From NCBI RefSeq assembly GCF_000875775.1, contig NZ_CP010868.1:1375707-1439706 (forward strand): a stretch of 64,000 bases of DNA, written 5' to 3'. Source of the DNA: Nitrosopumilus piranensis. Lineage in GTDB: Archaea > Thermoproteota > Nitrososphaeria > Nitrososphaerales > Nitrosopumilaceae. The translations under genes were made by a program, and so were the position numbers. The notes beneath the pieces were generated by a model that searched no databases, was not told the origin of the DNA, and saw only the letters and a program-made list of their open reading frames with translations. Of this stretch, positions 23,407 through 31,408 are shown piece after piece; position 1 is the stretch's first letter; each line of letters starts with the position of its first letter.

Positions 23407-24668
23407 ATCAAAATATCATTAATGCACGTGTGACTTTTCGTAATTCACCAATCCATATTTTAGAACAATTTACAATAAAAGACATTGAAACTGCATATGA
23501 GCAATTCAAAAAGCATTCAGGATTAGATGAGTGCGTCATTATTCAAACATGTAATAGAATTGAATTGTTTGGAAAATCAAAAAATCAGGAATTTGATAAA
23601 ATAAAAAAGACGTGGGCATCACTTGCAGGACTAGAAGAACAAGTTTTTGATGAAAATATGGAGATTGAAGAAAATCAAAAAGCACTACACCATCTATTAA
23701 AGTTAACATCAGGACTAGATTCCATGGTATTAGGAGAAGAACAAATCCTGGGCCAAATTAAAAATTCCATTACATCAGCTAGAGAAACAAAAGCATCAGG
23801 TCAACATCTCAACACATTATTTGACAAAGCAATTAGAATAGGTACTAGAATTAGAAATTCTAGCGGAATTGGCAAGGGCGGGATTTCAGTTGGCTCAATG
23901 GCAGTTAAACTTGCAGAAGAAAACATTGATGAATTAAAAACAAAGAAAACTTTGCTTATAGGAACTGGCGAAGTATCTACATTAGTTGCAAAGTCATTAC
24001 AGAGGCGAGGATATTCATTTGATGTAACCAGCAGAACTCTTAGTAGATCAAAAACATTTTGTGAAACAATGGGTGGAAATCCAATTAAGTTCGAACATGT
24101 TCTTTCAGGGTTTGATAATTATGATGTAATATTTGTAGCAACAACTGCGCCATATTTTCTTGTAACATATGAAAGAATTACAGAAGCAATGAAAGATAAA
24201 GACAAAGGAATAATGATTTTGGATTTATCAAATCCACGAACAGTAGATGAAAAAGTTGCAACTATTGGAGGAGTGAAACTGATGAACTTGGATCAAATTG
24301 CAGAAATGGTAGAAAAAAACATGAATGCAAGATTAAACAAGGTAAAAACCGTTGAAAATATAATTAACGAAGAAGTATCGGTATTAGAAGCCTCGATGAA
24401 AAGACTAGATGCCGAACCGCTTGTAAAAGATGTTTTCAAGAACATAGATTCACTTAGAGAAAAAGAGCTCCAAAAGGCACTCCAAATGCTTGATGAAAAA
24501 GATGAGAAAAAGATCAAGATTATTGATGAATTAACAAAAGCAGTAGTAGAAAGTATTGTTTCAACTCCAATGAACAATATCAGAAAGGCATCTGAACAAG
24601 GCAAGCCTGATGTTGTGGATTTGGCAAGTAAACTCTTTGACTACAAAAAACAAGAAGAGGCAGACTAG
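23403..24668 (+). CDS. hemA: Glutamyl-tRNA reductase
   Basis: HemA reduces glutamyl-tRNA(Glu) to glutamate-1-semialdehyde, the first step of the C5 tetrapyrrole route. From ATG 23403 (overlapping the cysG stop as ATGA) the protein begins MNQNIINARVTFRNSPIHIL. It carries the catalytic IIQTCNRIELF with the active-site Cys, LTSGLDSMVLGEEQILGQIK and the NADPH-binding LIGTGEVSTLVAKSL. The C-terminal dimerisation helix follows. Length (421 aa) is normal. An in-frame TTG at 23397 is also possible. HemL, the next enzyme, is at 40567-41847. Confidence 0.94.
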   Translation: MNQNIINARVTFRNSPIHILEQFTIKDIETAYEQFKKHSGLDECVIIQTCNRIELFGKSKNQEFDKIKKTWASLAGLEEQVFDENMEIEENQKALHHLLKLTSGLDSMVLGEEQILGQIKNSITSARETKASGQHLNTLFDKAIRIGTRIRNSSGIGKGGISVGSMAVKLAEENIDELKTKKTLLIGTGEVSTLVAKSLQRRGYSFDVTSRTLSRSKTFCETMGGNPIKFEHVLSGFDNYDVIFVATTAPYFLVTYERITEAMKDKDKGIMILDLSNPRTVDEKVATIGGVKLMNLDQIAEMVEKNMNARLNKVKTVENIINEEVSVLEASMKRLDAEPLVKDVFKNIDSLREKELQKALQMLDEKDEKKIKIIDELTKAVVESIVSTPMNNIRKASEQGKPDVVDLASKLFDYKKQEEAD

Positions 24669-24699
24669 GATTATATTTTACCCAAAGAGAATTTCTAGT

Positions 24700-25680
24700 A
24701 TGTCATTTCCAACTAGACGTCTACGCAGATTAAGAACATCAGACAAAATGAGAGAGTTAGTCCAACAAACTACACTTTCTCCAAAGGATTTCATTTGTCC
24801 AGTATTTGTTCAAGAAGATCTAAAGACTAGAACCAAAGTCGAATCAATGACAGAGATTGAAAGACTGCCATTAGATGATGTTAATGATGAGGTTGGAACA
24901 ATTAGTGATTTAGGCATTCCTGCAATCATGTTATTTGGAATTCCTACTCAAAAAGACGAAGCAGGTACTTCTGCATTTGATGATAACGGAATTGTCCAAA
25001 AAGCAATTTCTCAAATTAGAGAAAACTTTGGAGATAAGATGGTGATTATGGCAGATGTATGTCTATGCCAATTTACATCCACCGGACATTGTGGAATCGT
25101 TCAAGGAAACAAGATTGATAATGATACTAGTTTAGATACACTTTCAAAAGTTGCCGTTAGTCAAGCAAAGGCAGGTGTAGATACAGTTTCACCTTCGGCA
25201 ATGATGGATGGTCAAGTTGCAGTAATTAGAAATGCACTTGATGATGAGGGATTCTCAGATGTATCTATAATGTCACATTCAGCTAAACATCGTTCAAACT
25301 TTTATTCTCCATTTAGAGATGCAGCAGAATGTGCACCAAAATTTGGTGACAGAAAAACATACCAAGTTCCATATACAAATGCTAGAGAAGCAATGATGGA
25401 AGTGGAAACTGATATCAACGAAGGGGTAGACATTGTCATGATAAAACCTGCACTATCATATTTGGATTTGATTGCGGAAACTAGAAGAAGATTCAATGTT
25501 CCAGTATCAGCATATAGCGTTTCAGGAGAATATGCATTGGTAAAAGCAGCATCACAATTAGGATATGTAAATGAGAAAGACATGACTGAAGAGATACTGT
25601 ATTCAATTAAGAGGGCAGGAGCAGACATGATAGTAACTTATTTTGCAAAATCTGCTTCAAGATTTCTACAAGAATCATGA
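24700..25680 (+). CDS. hemB: Delta-aminolevulinic acid dehydratase (porphobilinogen synthase)
   Basis: HemB condenses two 5-aminolevulinates to porphobilinogen. From ATG 24700 the protein reads MSFPTRRLRRLRTSDKMREL. It has the metal-binding Cys-rich loop DVCLCQFTSTGHCGIV, the first Schiff-base Lys in SHSAKHRSNFYSPFRDA, and the second in MIKPALSYLD. Length (326 aa) is normal; the open frame from 24610 overlaps hemA and lacks similarity. Three Cys in the DVCLC...HC loop suggest the zinc type. It starts 31 bases after the hemA stop. Confidence 0.94.
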   Translation: MSFPTRRLRRLRTSDKMRELVQQTTLSPKDFICPVFVQEDLKTRTKVESMTEIERLPLDDVNDEVGTISDLGIPAIMLFGIPTQKDEAGTSAFDDNGIVQKAISQIRENFGDKMVIMADVCLCQFTSTGHCGIVQGNKIDNDTSLDTLSKVAVSQAKAGVDTVSPSAMMDGQVAVIRNALDDEGFSDVSIMSHSAKHRSNFYSPFRDAAECAPKFGDRKTYQVPYTNAREAMMEVETDINEGVDIVMIKPALSYLDLIAETRRRFNVPVSAYSVSGEYALVKAASQLGYVNEKDMTEEILYSIKRAGADMIVTYFAKSASRFLQES

Positions 25681-25988
25681 GAAACGACGAACGCTACGAG
25701 ATTCAAAGAGCATTTGATTTACTCCCACACGTAATAGGCGCAAGCTGGGCAGCAGTTGAATTTAGAATGAGAGGTATCAAAAAACCCTCAAGAGAGGAAT
25801 TTCGTGAAAAAACTTTAGAATACCTAAAGATGGCAGAGCCAATCTTTGAATCATATCCACCAGACGAAGAATTTGCTGCCATCCGCAAGTATATTGATTT
25901 TAGAAAGAATGATGAGTATGAGAAAATAAAATCGGGATTAAACAAAGAGATTGAAAAAAGATACGACAGATATGTAGATTATGGCTAA
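25677..25988 (+). CDS. Hypothetical protein coupled to hemB (103 aa)
   Basis: The start overlaps the hemB stop as ATGA, so translation is probably coupled. The protein is highly charged and helical, with no signal peptide, membrane segment or Cys. I recognise no family. Position at the end of cysG-hemA-hemB suggests a role linked to tetrapyrrole synthesis, but nothing in the sequence shows one. Motif-like features are limited to FDLLPHVIGASWAAVEFRM and repeated Tyr/Arg near the C-terminus (KRYDRYVDYG). Confidence 0.6.
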   Translation: MRNDERYEIQRAFDLLPHVIGASWAAVEFRMRGIKKPSREEFREKTLEYLKMAEPIFESYPPDEEFAAIRKYIDFRKNDEYEKIKSGLNKEIEKRYDRYVDYG

Positions 25989-26040
25989 AACAGCCATTGA
26001 CAAAGAAATGAAATAAATGTTAAGGCAAACATCAAAGTGT

Positions 26041-26478
26041 ATGAAAAATATTTTAGTTCCATTTGATGGTTCAGGATTCTCTCAAAAGGCATTTGAAAAA
26101 GCGTTAGAGATAGCAGAAAAATTTAGTTCACAGATTATAGTTTTAACGGTGTTGCAATCTAAAGTATCAGATTCTGCAGGAATTTCTCTAAAGAGGTTGC
26201 AAGAAATTCAGGAGGAAGAGGAAAATGAAGCTTTGGCCATACTAAAGAAATTAGAAGATCAGGCAAGTGCAAAAAACATTTCCTTATCAATGAAAATAAT
26301 TCACAATCCTTCATCATCAGATGGAATAGTGGCTTTTGCTGCAAACAACAATATTGATTTGATTATAATGGGATCTCAGGGTAAAACAGGTCTTAAAAAG
26401 ATTGTATTAGGAAGTGTTGCAAGTGGGGTTCTAGCACATACCAAATGTTCTGTTTTAATTACCAAAGGAACAGAGTAA
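26041..26478 (+). CDS. Universal stress protein (UspA family)
   Basis: Single-domain Usp proteins bind ATP and are linked to stress survival. From ATG 26041 the sequence is MKNILVPFDGSGFSQKAFEK, the normal N-terminus. The ATP motif G-x2-G-x9-G-S is present as GSQGKTGLKKIVLGS, followed by VASGVLAHTKCSVLITK. Length (145 aa) is standard. An upstream in-frame start at 26017 adds eight unrelated residues. It stands alone after the hem cluster, convergent with the HD gene. Confidence 0.93.
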   Translation: MKNILVPFDGSGFSQKAFEKALEIAEKFSSQIIVLTVLQSKVSDSAGISLKRLQEIQEEEENEALAILKKLEDQASAKNISLSMKIIHNPSSSDGIVAFAANNNIDLIIMGSQGKTGLKKIVLGSVASGVLAHTKCSVLITKGTE

Positions 26479-26506
26479 TTATTTCATCTATACAAGTACG
26501 TGAACG

Positions 26507-27127
26507 CTAAACTTCTTGTTTTAGTTGTTTAAGGTAGTCTCTTAGGATTTTGGTTCTTCGTTTTGCTTCTATTTTTCCAGATTTCGTATTCATTAATGAT
26601 TCAAGTTTTAGTAATTTTTGAAAGAAATGGTCCACAGTCCATGTTTTGTCATCAGGAATTCTTTTTTTACAAAAGGGATCATCAATATGGTAAAATGGTC
26701 TATTCAAAGAACCACCCGTAGCAAAGACTCTAGCAATTCCTATTGCGCCCAAGGCATCCAATCTATCTGAATCCTGAAGTATTTTGCCTTCAATTGTTTT
26801 GGGAATTTTCTTTTGAGAAAAGCTATGATCACGTATGGCGTCTGAAATTATTGTGATTTCATCTTTAGAAAAATTATATTTCTTTAGAATTTGTTGTGAC
26901 TTTTTAGCACTTTGAATAGAAGACATTTTTGAGCGCTTGTCAGATTTTGGATAAGAAACAATGTCATGTAACAATGTTGCACTCAAAACCAGTTTTTCAT
27001 TTGCTTTTTCATATTTACAGATTTTTTGTGCATTTTTGTATACCCTCATAACATGTTGGAAATCATGAGCAGGATCATTATCCATAATTTTTTTTACATC
27101 CTTTTTTAGTAATTCAAGAACTTTCAT
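26507..27127 (-). CDS. HD-domain phosphohydrolase
   Basis: HD proteins are metal-dependent phosphohydrolases, often on nucleotides. The motif order is clear: HDFQHVMRVYKNA with the first His, LLHDIVS as the HD pair, and RDHSF, then DSDRLDALGAIGIARVFATG with a further Asp. The 206-residue length resembles YedJ-type members. It is immediately downstream (zero-base gap) of the VTT membrane-protein gene on the same strand, so they form a pair. Substrate unknown. Confidence 0.87.
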   Translation of the reverse strand: MKVLELLKKDVKKIMDNDPAHDFQHVMRVYKNAQKICKYEKANEKLVLSATLLHDIVSYPKSDKRSKMSSIQSAKKSQQILKKYNFSKDEITIISDAIRDHSFSQKKIPKTIEGKILQDSDRLDALGAIGIARVFATGGSLNRPFYHIDDPFCKKRIPDDKTWTVDHFFQKLLKLESLMNTKSGKIEAKRRTKILRDYLKQLKQEV

Positions 27128-27748
27128 TTAGAACCTCCAGATTTTGGGTTTGACAAATTTTAATTTTTTCTGAGTAATTAAAACAGTCCAGTTAATAGAT
27201 GCAAAGAGAACAATCACCCCAATTCCAACACCGTCAATTAGTAGTATTCCAGTAAGACGATCTTCGAATATTTCCAAAAAAGGTTGTAAAACAGCATTTC
27301 CAAAATATATCATAATGATGTAAGAGATTGTTCTACCAAACCAAAATCCAACATAGATTCCAATGCTTTTTGCACGCATTAGACCATAGGTGATAAACAG
27401 CATATTACTTGGAAGAGGAGTGGCACCAAAAAGAAATGATGCAAGCAAGTAGCCATATTTTTTATGATTTAGATAATCTCCAATTATGTCAAGATTGGAT
27501 TTTTGTTCTTCTCCAACAAATTTCCTAAATAATCCACTGATTTTTTTGAGAAAAAATCTACCAAGTGTGGCACCAGTAGCACCAACTGTAGCAAGAAAGA
27601 CTACGTTCAAGTTTGGATCAAGAAGATAAAATGATGTTAGAACAATCCAGCTTGGTGGCATCAAAATTGGAGATGCGTTTACTAGAATCAGTACTAAAAA
27701 AATTCCAAAATAGGATAATTCGCCAAAAATTTCAAAAATATCTGCCAT
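27128..27748 (-). CDS. VTT/DedA-like membrane protein
   Basis: The 206-residue protein has about five hydrophobic segments and the SNARE-associated/DedA pattern: a PPSWIVLTSFYL re-entrant-like stretch near residue 32, GATGATLGRFFLKK, and SFLFGATPLPSNMLFITYGL. DedA proteins are now linked to lipid scrambling or undecaprenyl-phosphate recycling in other organisms; that role here is an inference. It is adjacent to the HD phosphohydrolase with no gap between the coding regions. Confidence 0.75.
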   Translation of the reverse strand: MADIFEIFGELSYFGIFLVLILVNASPILMPPSWIVLTSFYLLDPNLNVVFLATVGATGATLGRFFLKKISGLFRKFVGEEQKSNLDIIGDYLNHKKYGYLLASFLFGATPLPSNMLFITYGLMRAKSIGIYVGFWFGRTISYIIMIYFGNAVLQPFLEIFEDRLTGILLIDGVGIGVIVLFASINWTVLITQKKLKFVKPKIWRF

Positions 27749-27932
27749 CTTTCAAAGATTATGTCAGCTTTTTTGTTTCTAAACCCTTGGATCGGGTTTT
27801 AGTCACAAAATAATTTGATTCTGATCCAAAAAATTAAAAAAATTACAATTTTTTCAAAACAATGATCATGTATTGTAAAAAATTGGATCAATCATGCAAT
27901 ATCTTTATAAGCAAATTGCGCCTATATCATGC

Positions 27933-28055
27933 ATGTCTGAGATGGTTTGGAAGTGTTTTAGATGCAATCTATCCTTCAAGGACGAAAATTTGGCAGACAT
28001 GCACAAGGTAATTTCAGAGCATTCTGTAACCAAAGTTAAGACACTTGTTGCTTAA
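27933..28055 (+). CDS. Small C2H2-like zinc protein (40 aa)
   Basis: ATG 27933 gives MSEMVWKCFRCNLSFKDENL, then ADMHKVISEHSVTKVKTLVA. CFRC (residues 8-11) with His24 and His30 gives a C-x2-C-x12-H-x5-H finger. A good TATA element, tctttataagc, lies about 25 bases upstream, consistent with leaderless transcription. It resembles the other one-finger microproteins in the window (10135, 57460) and is adjacent to tRNA-Leu on the opposite strand. Confidence 0.65.
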   Translation: MSEMVWKCFRCNLSFKDENLADMHKVISEHSVTKVKTLVA

Positions 28056-28088
28056 TTTCAAAAATTTGTAATTTTGTATAAAATTTAG

Positions 28089-28189
28089 TGCAGAGAGTGG
28101 GATTTGAACCCACGAACTCCTAAAAGAAGGGATTTCCTATTTGGAAGATCTTGAGTCCCTCTCGGTTGACCGGGCTTCGATATCTCTGC
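28089..28189 (-). tRNA. tRNA-Leu (CAA) with a 16-nt intron
   Basis: On the minus strand, acceptor GCAGAGA pairs with TCTCTGC, T arm GTGGG-TTCAAAT-CCCAC, and D arm TCG...CGA. The anticodon stem AGGGA (28160-28156) pairs perfectly with TCCCT (28132-28128) only if 16 bases (28149-28134) are removed between positions 37 and 38, leaving loop CTCAAGA with anticodon CAA (28153-28151). The long variable arm (14 nt) is typical of leucine tRNA. No CCA is encoded. The short intron at the canonical 37/38 site needs the archaeal splicing endonuclease. Confidence 0.9.
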
Positions 28190-28310
28190 AATGAGAATGG
28201 ACAAAGAGCAGTATTTTTCGATTACTATTGGGAAAAATTTGAAAAATGATCTGTTGTTTTAAAGAAGTTTTAACAAAGCTTATAATCGTGCACAATGGAC
28301 TCAAAAATAC

Positions 28311-28625
28311 ATGGCAGAATACATACCAATTTCACAAGTAAAAAAAATGCGAAGTGGAATAAATGCTAAAGCAGAAGTGAAAAGCAAAGGAGACCCAAGA
28401 ACTGTAAATCTAAAAAGTGGAGGTACAGTTGACGTCTGTGATGCAGTTATAGCTGATGGTGAAACTGAAGATGACCAAATGAAATTGACATTGTGGGGAG
28501 ATGATATCAAAGCAGTAAATGTTGGAGATGTTGTTGTGATAACAAATGGATACACCAACGAATTCAAAGGTGAAGTCTCTTTAACAAAAGGAAAGTTTGG
28601 TCAAATGGAAGTAAACCCTCAATAA
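28311..28625 (+). CDS. ssb: Single-stranded DNA-binding protein, single OB fold
   Basis: The 104-residue protein resembles the Crenarchaeal-type SSB OB fold: YIPISQVKKMRSGINAKAEV, TVDVCDAVIADGETEDDQMK, LTLWGDDIKAVNVGDVVVI and TNGYTNEFKGEVSLTKGKFG. These strands and the aromatic positions bind ssDNA during replication and repair. Unlike Sulfolobus SSB it lacks a long acidic tail and stops right after the fold. A TATA-like agcttataatc lies about 30 bases upstream. The stop overlaps the convergent membrane-protein gene by 7 bases. Confidence 0.85.
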   Translation: MAEYIPISQVKKMRSGINAKAEVKSKGDPRTVNLKSGGTVDVCDAVIADGETEDDQMKLTLWGDDIKAVNVGDVVVITNGYTNEFKGEVSLTKGKFGQMEVNPQ

Positions 28626-29224
28626 TTCCTTTTATTATCTAGATTATTTTTCAGATCCACCAGTATTACAATAATTCCAACTATCAATACTATAATTCCT
28701 AAAACAAGTAAAAATCCAGAGATCATTAATGGTAAAACCATATTCATTACAGGGGAGTTTGGATTAGTCAAAGATTCAGAATTTTCAGGATCTTCAGAAA
28801 ACATAGCAACCACAGTAACACTTCTTTCACCAAGGTTTTGGATTTCAAGATTCAATGTGTCAGATTGAGATATTTGTAAGACTTCAAAAAGAATTGGTTC
28901 GTCTTGAACAAAGGTTCCATAACTATCACCAAAAATATTTGAAATAATTATTGACAGTTTATCACCATCTTGATAATCAAGAATTTGAATTCCCCACAAA
29001 AGAGGTACATCTGAAGAATATGTCGTGTAAGAAAAGTGTGCCGAGTCATCAGGCATGATTTGAATCTCATTTGAAATTTCATCAAACATGCCTTCAAACA
29101 ATGAGGATACAGAAAAATCATCAGGTCCAGTGACATTAGATGGAACAGTAGATACTGCAATCGAAAGTGAAACTACAATCAATACAATTCCAGAAATAGT
29201 AATGATGGGCCCACGTTTTTTCAT
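28619..29224 (-). CDS. Membrane-anchored extracellular protein, function unknown
   Basis: The 201-residue protein has an N-terminal signal-anchor (GPIITISGIVLIVVSLSIAV, residues 5-24), an extracellular beta-rich domain of about 120 residues, and a C-terminal hydrophobic segment (MISGFLLVLGIIVLIVGIIV) followed by a short basic tail. The layout suggests both ends inside and the middle domain outside. I do not recognise the outer domain. It is convergent with ssb. Confidence 0.65.
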   Translation of the reverse strand: MKKRGPIITISGIVLIVVSLSIAVSTVPSNVTGPDDFSVSSLFEGMFDEISNEIQIMPDDSAHFSYTTYSSDVPLLWGIQILDYQDGDKLSIIISNIFGDSYGTFVQDEPILFEVLQISQSDTLNLEIQNLGERSVTVVAMFSEDPENSESLTNPNSPVMNMVLPLMISGFLLVLGIIVLIVGIIVILVDLKNNLDNKRNY

Positions 29225-29273
29225 TGTAAAAATATTGATGTAAAACCTACTTTAAGGGTATAGAAAATTTATT

Positions 29274-30197
29274 CTAACGTTTTCTTTTCTTTTTAGATGC
29301 AGTCTTTCTTGCTGGTTTCTTTTTAGATGCAGTCTTTCTTGCTGGTTTCTTTTTAGATGCAGTCTTTCTTGCTGGTTTCTTTTTAGATGCAGTCTTTCTT
29401 GCTGGTTTCTTTTTAGATGCAGTCTTTCTTGCTGGTTTCTTTTTAGATGCAGTCTTTCTTGCTGGTTTCTTTTTAGATGCAGTCTTTCTTGCTGGTTTCT
29501 TTTTAGATGCAGTCTTTCTTGCTGGTTTCTTTTTAGGAGATTTTTTTCGCTTAGACAAAAGTTCTTTTAGTTTTGATGCAGCTTTTTCTAATGCTTTTTT
29601 GGCAGAATCCTCAGACTTTTTTCGTCTTTCTAATTCTTTAACAAATTTTTCTGCTGCTTTTTTACTAGATACCATTGTCTCACGTAGGGAGGGCTTTGAT
29701 TGAGATTGCTTTTGAATTTTAGTTGAAATCTTTGATTTTATTGTATCAAATTTGGCAACATCATTAGCAATTTTTTTGGCAGTTTTTTGCCTACTTTTAA
29801 TTTCAGAGTTTAACTCCTCAACATGGTCTTCAAGTGAGCGTAGTCTTGCCTCAGCATTTTGTTTTTCTTCAGGATTTTCAGAAAATTCAATTTCCTGCTT
29901 TGTCTGCTCAATTGCCTCTTTTTCTCTAGATAATCTCTCTTCAGCTGCCTGAACTAATCTTTCAATACTTTCTAATTGAGAATTTTTTTGATTAAGAACA
30001 CCAGAGACATCTGAAACATCTTCTTTCTCAGATTCTATTTTTCTATCAATAGAGTTAAGACCAGAAGATGAACGTCTTTGAGCAGATAGAACCTCCTTGA
30101 GCTGTTTTTCAGCTTTTTTTCTTAGTTTAGTAGATTCTTGCTGCTTTTTGCGTAGTTGTAAAACTGTTTTTTCTAATGATGCCAATGACTCAAACAA
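29274..30197 (-). CDS. Coiled-coil protein with a histone H1-like basic repeat tail
   Basis: Residues 1-~215 are almost continuous charged helix (heptad-rich Leu, Glu, Lys) and should form a long coiled coil. Then comes SKRKKSPKKKPARKTAS and eight perfect copies of the decapeptide KKKPARKTAS, ending KKKRKR. The tail resembles linker-histone or bacterial HU/HctB-type tails that neutralise DNA. A DNA-organising or nucleoid-tethering role is plausible but unproven. The repeats are identical even at the third codon positions (30-bp unit), showing recent expansion or gene conversion, so copy number may vary between strains. Confidence 0.75.
   Translation of the reverse strand: MFESLASLEKTVLQLRKKQQESTKLRKKAEKQLKEVLSAQRRSSSGLNSIDRKIESEKEDVSDVSGVLNQKNSQLESIERLVQAAEERLSREKEAIEQTKQEIEFSENPEEKQNAEARLRSLEDHVEELNSEIKSRQKTAKKIANDVAKFDTIKSKISTKIQKQSQSKPSLRETMVSSKKAAEKFVKELERRKKSEDSAKKALEKAASKLKELLSKRKKSPKKKPARKTASKKKPARKTASKKKPARKTASKKKPARKTASKKKPARKTASKKKPARKTASKKKPARKTASKKKPARKTASKKKRKR
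29291..29530 (-). repeat. Eight perfect 30-bp tandem repeats coding for KKKPARKTAS
   Basis: Eight identical units, starting ttttagatgcagtctttctt on the plus strand, run without a gap from 29291 to 29530. They lie fully inside the 3' end of the coiled-coil gene, in frame. Confidence 0.97.
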
Positions 30198-30322
30198 ATC
30201 AAAAGAGTCGATTAAGTTGTTAATATAATCATGATTTGACTTTCCAGTTAAGAAAATTAACTAATATTGATCGCAAATATCACTTTTTTAAAAAATATTA
30301 GTCAATGAATTTGATAATTATC

Positions 30323-30634
30323 ATGGATTTTCATCCAAAAGACTTGCCAATTTTTAAAACTTATGATCTAAAAGACGAAAAAGATGCAGCAAGTGCTGTT
30401 GAAGACATGGTAAAAATTGGATTTCAAGATAAAAATGAGGGGTTTCGAGTTTTGATGCCAAAAGAATCAAAGATTGCAAAAAGAATTGGATATACTGTCA
30501 CAACAGGTGTAACTCATGGATTGAGACAAAAAAATGAAATTCGCGATGTAAGATATTGGACATATCATCATGATTCTGATCACTATGCAATAGTCTTGAT
30601 TAGCAATTCTGCACTAACAAAATTAGGTTTTTGA
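30323..30634 (+). CDS. Hypothetical protein (103 aa)
   Basis: ATG 30323 gives MDFHPKDLPIFKTYDLKDEK; an ATG at 30305 adds six hydrophobic residues. The protein is soluble, with His- and Tyr-rich TYHHDSDHYAIVLIS near the C-terminus and a mid-section RIGYTVTTGVTHGLRQ. No family is recognised. Its stop overlaps the convergent PAP2 gene by 12 bases. Codon use is like its neighbours; probably lineage-specific. Confidence 0.55.
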   Translation: MDFHPKDLPIFKTYDLKDEKDAASAVEDMVKIGFQDKNEGFRVLMPKESKIAKRIGYTVTTGVTHGLRQKNEIRDVRYWTYHHDSDHYAIVLISNSALTKLGF

Positions 30635-31291
30635 TTTTTCAAAAATTTTGTAGAGTTTTGTTCTATTTGCCATCACACCTGCAAGCATTATTCCAATAAC
30701 AGTTCCACCTATCACATCCATAGGATAGTGTTGTAAAACATAGATTCTACTCAATGAAATCATTGCAGGATACAAGAACATCAGATAGGCTCCACGTGGG
30801 AATCTTTCAGATAACGCATATCCCAGAATAATTCCAAATATCATGGCTCGAGCAGCATGCCCAGATGGATATGATGCATCAAATCCACCCTCACAAAACA
30901 GGGCAAACGTATCACGGCTAATTTCTACGGGAAATTCCACACCTTCATAATCAAAGTCAGGTCTATCACGGTCAACTCCACATTTTATGTATCCAGTTAG
31001 AAGAGTAGTCAATACAATTAGAATCATAAGAGTAATTCCTATTCTTCGTGTTTTAGGAATAAGTAACATCAAAATTCCAAAAATTAACATGTTAAAGACA
31101 TCACCACTTTCAGTCACATATTGCATTATGATGTCAAGTGTAGGGTTTCCAACATTTTGAGAGAAAAACGAAATAATACTTTGATCAAAACTTTCAGTGA
31201 TTCCTGAATACACCAATCCTGTCAGAATCAAAAATAAAATTGTCAGCAATACAAATGAACGAGACCTAATATCAAAAAGCCAGCTTTGCAA
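30623..31291 (-). CDS. PAP2-family membrane phosphatase
   Basis: The 222-residue protein carries the three PAP2 motifs: KCGVDRDRPDF (K-x6-RP), YPSGHAARA (PSGH), and SRIYVLQHYPMDVIGG (SR-x5-H-x3-D). Six hydrophobic segments surround them, as in lipid-phosphate phosphatases. Members dephosphorylate phosphatidate or polyprenyl diphosphates; in archaea a role in recycling the lipid carrier for glycosylation is possible. It is divergent from pgk. Confidence 0.9.
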   Translation of the reverse strand: MQSWLFDIRSRSFVLLTILFLILTGLVYSGITESFDQSIISFFSQNVGNPTLDIIMQYVTESGDVFNMLIFGILMLLIPKTRRIGITLMILIVLTTLLTGYIKCGVDRDRPDFDYEGVEFPVEISRDTFALFCEGGFDASYPSGHAARAMIFGIILGYALSERFPRGAYLMFLYPAMISLSRIYVLQHYPMDVIGGTVIGIMLAGVMANRTKLYKIFEKSKT

Positions 31292-31408
31292 TTAATCAAA
31301 CTCCATGTATGCATCTTTTAATTTTTGTCAATAGATAAGTTTTGGAAATCATTATTTTGAAAATAGATTTGTCAAAATAATTCTGATCGGCTCAAAGAAT
31401 TTAACCAA

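Noticed and set aside
24293-24604. 103-codon minus-strand ORF
   Set aside because: Ser/Phe-rich shadow of the charged C-terminal helix of hemA.
28089-28189. tRNA-Leu without an intron
   Set aside because: Reading the loop without removing 16 bases leaves a mismatched anticodon stem with two wobble pairs, while removal gives five perfect pairs.
29291-29530. Possible CRISPR array (30-bp repeats)
   Set aside because: Units are directly adjacent with no spacers and lie in frame inside a coding region; they encode a decapeptide repeat.
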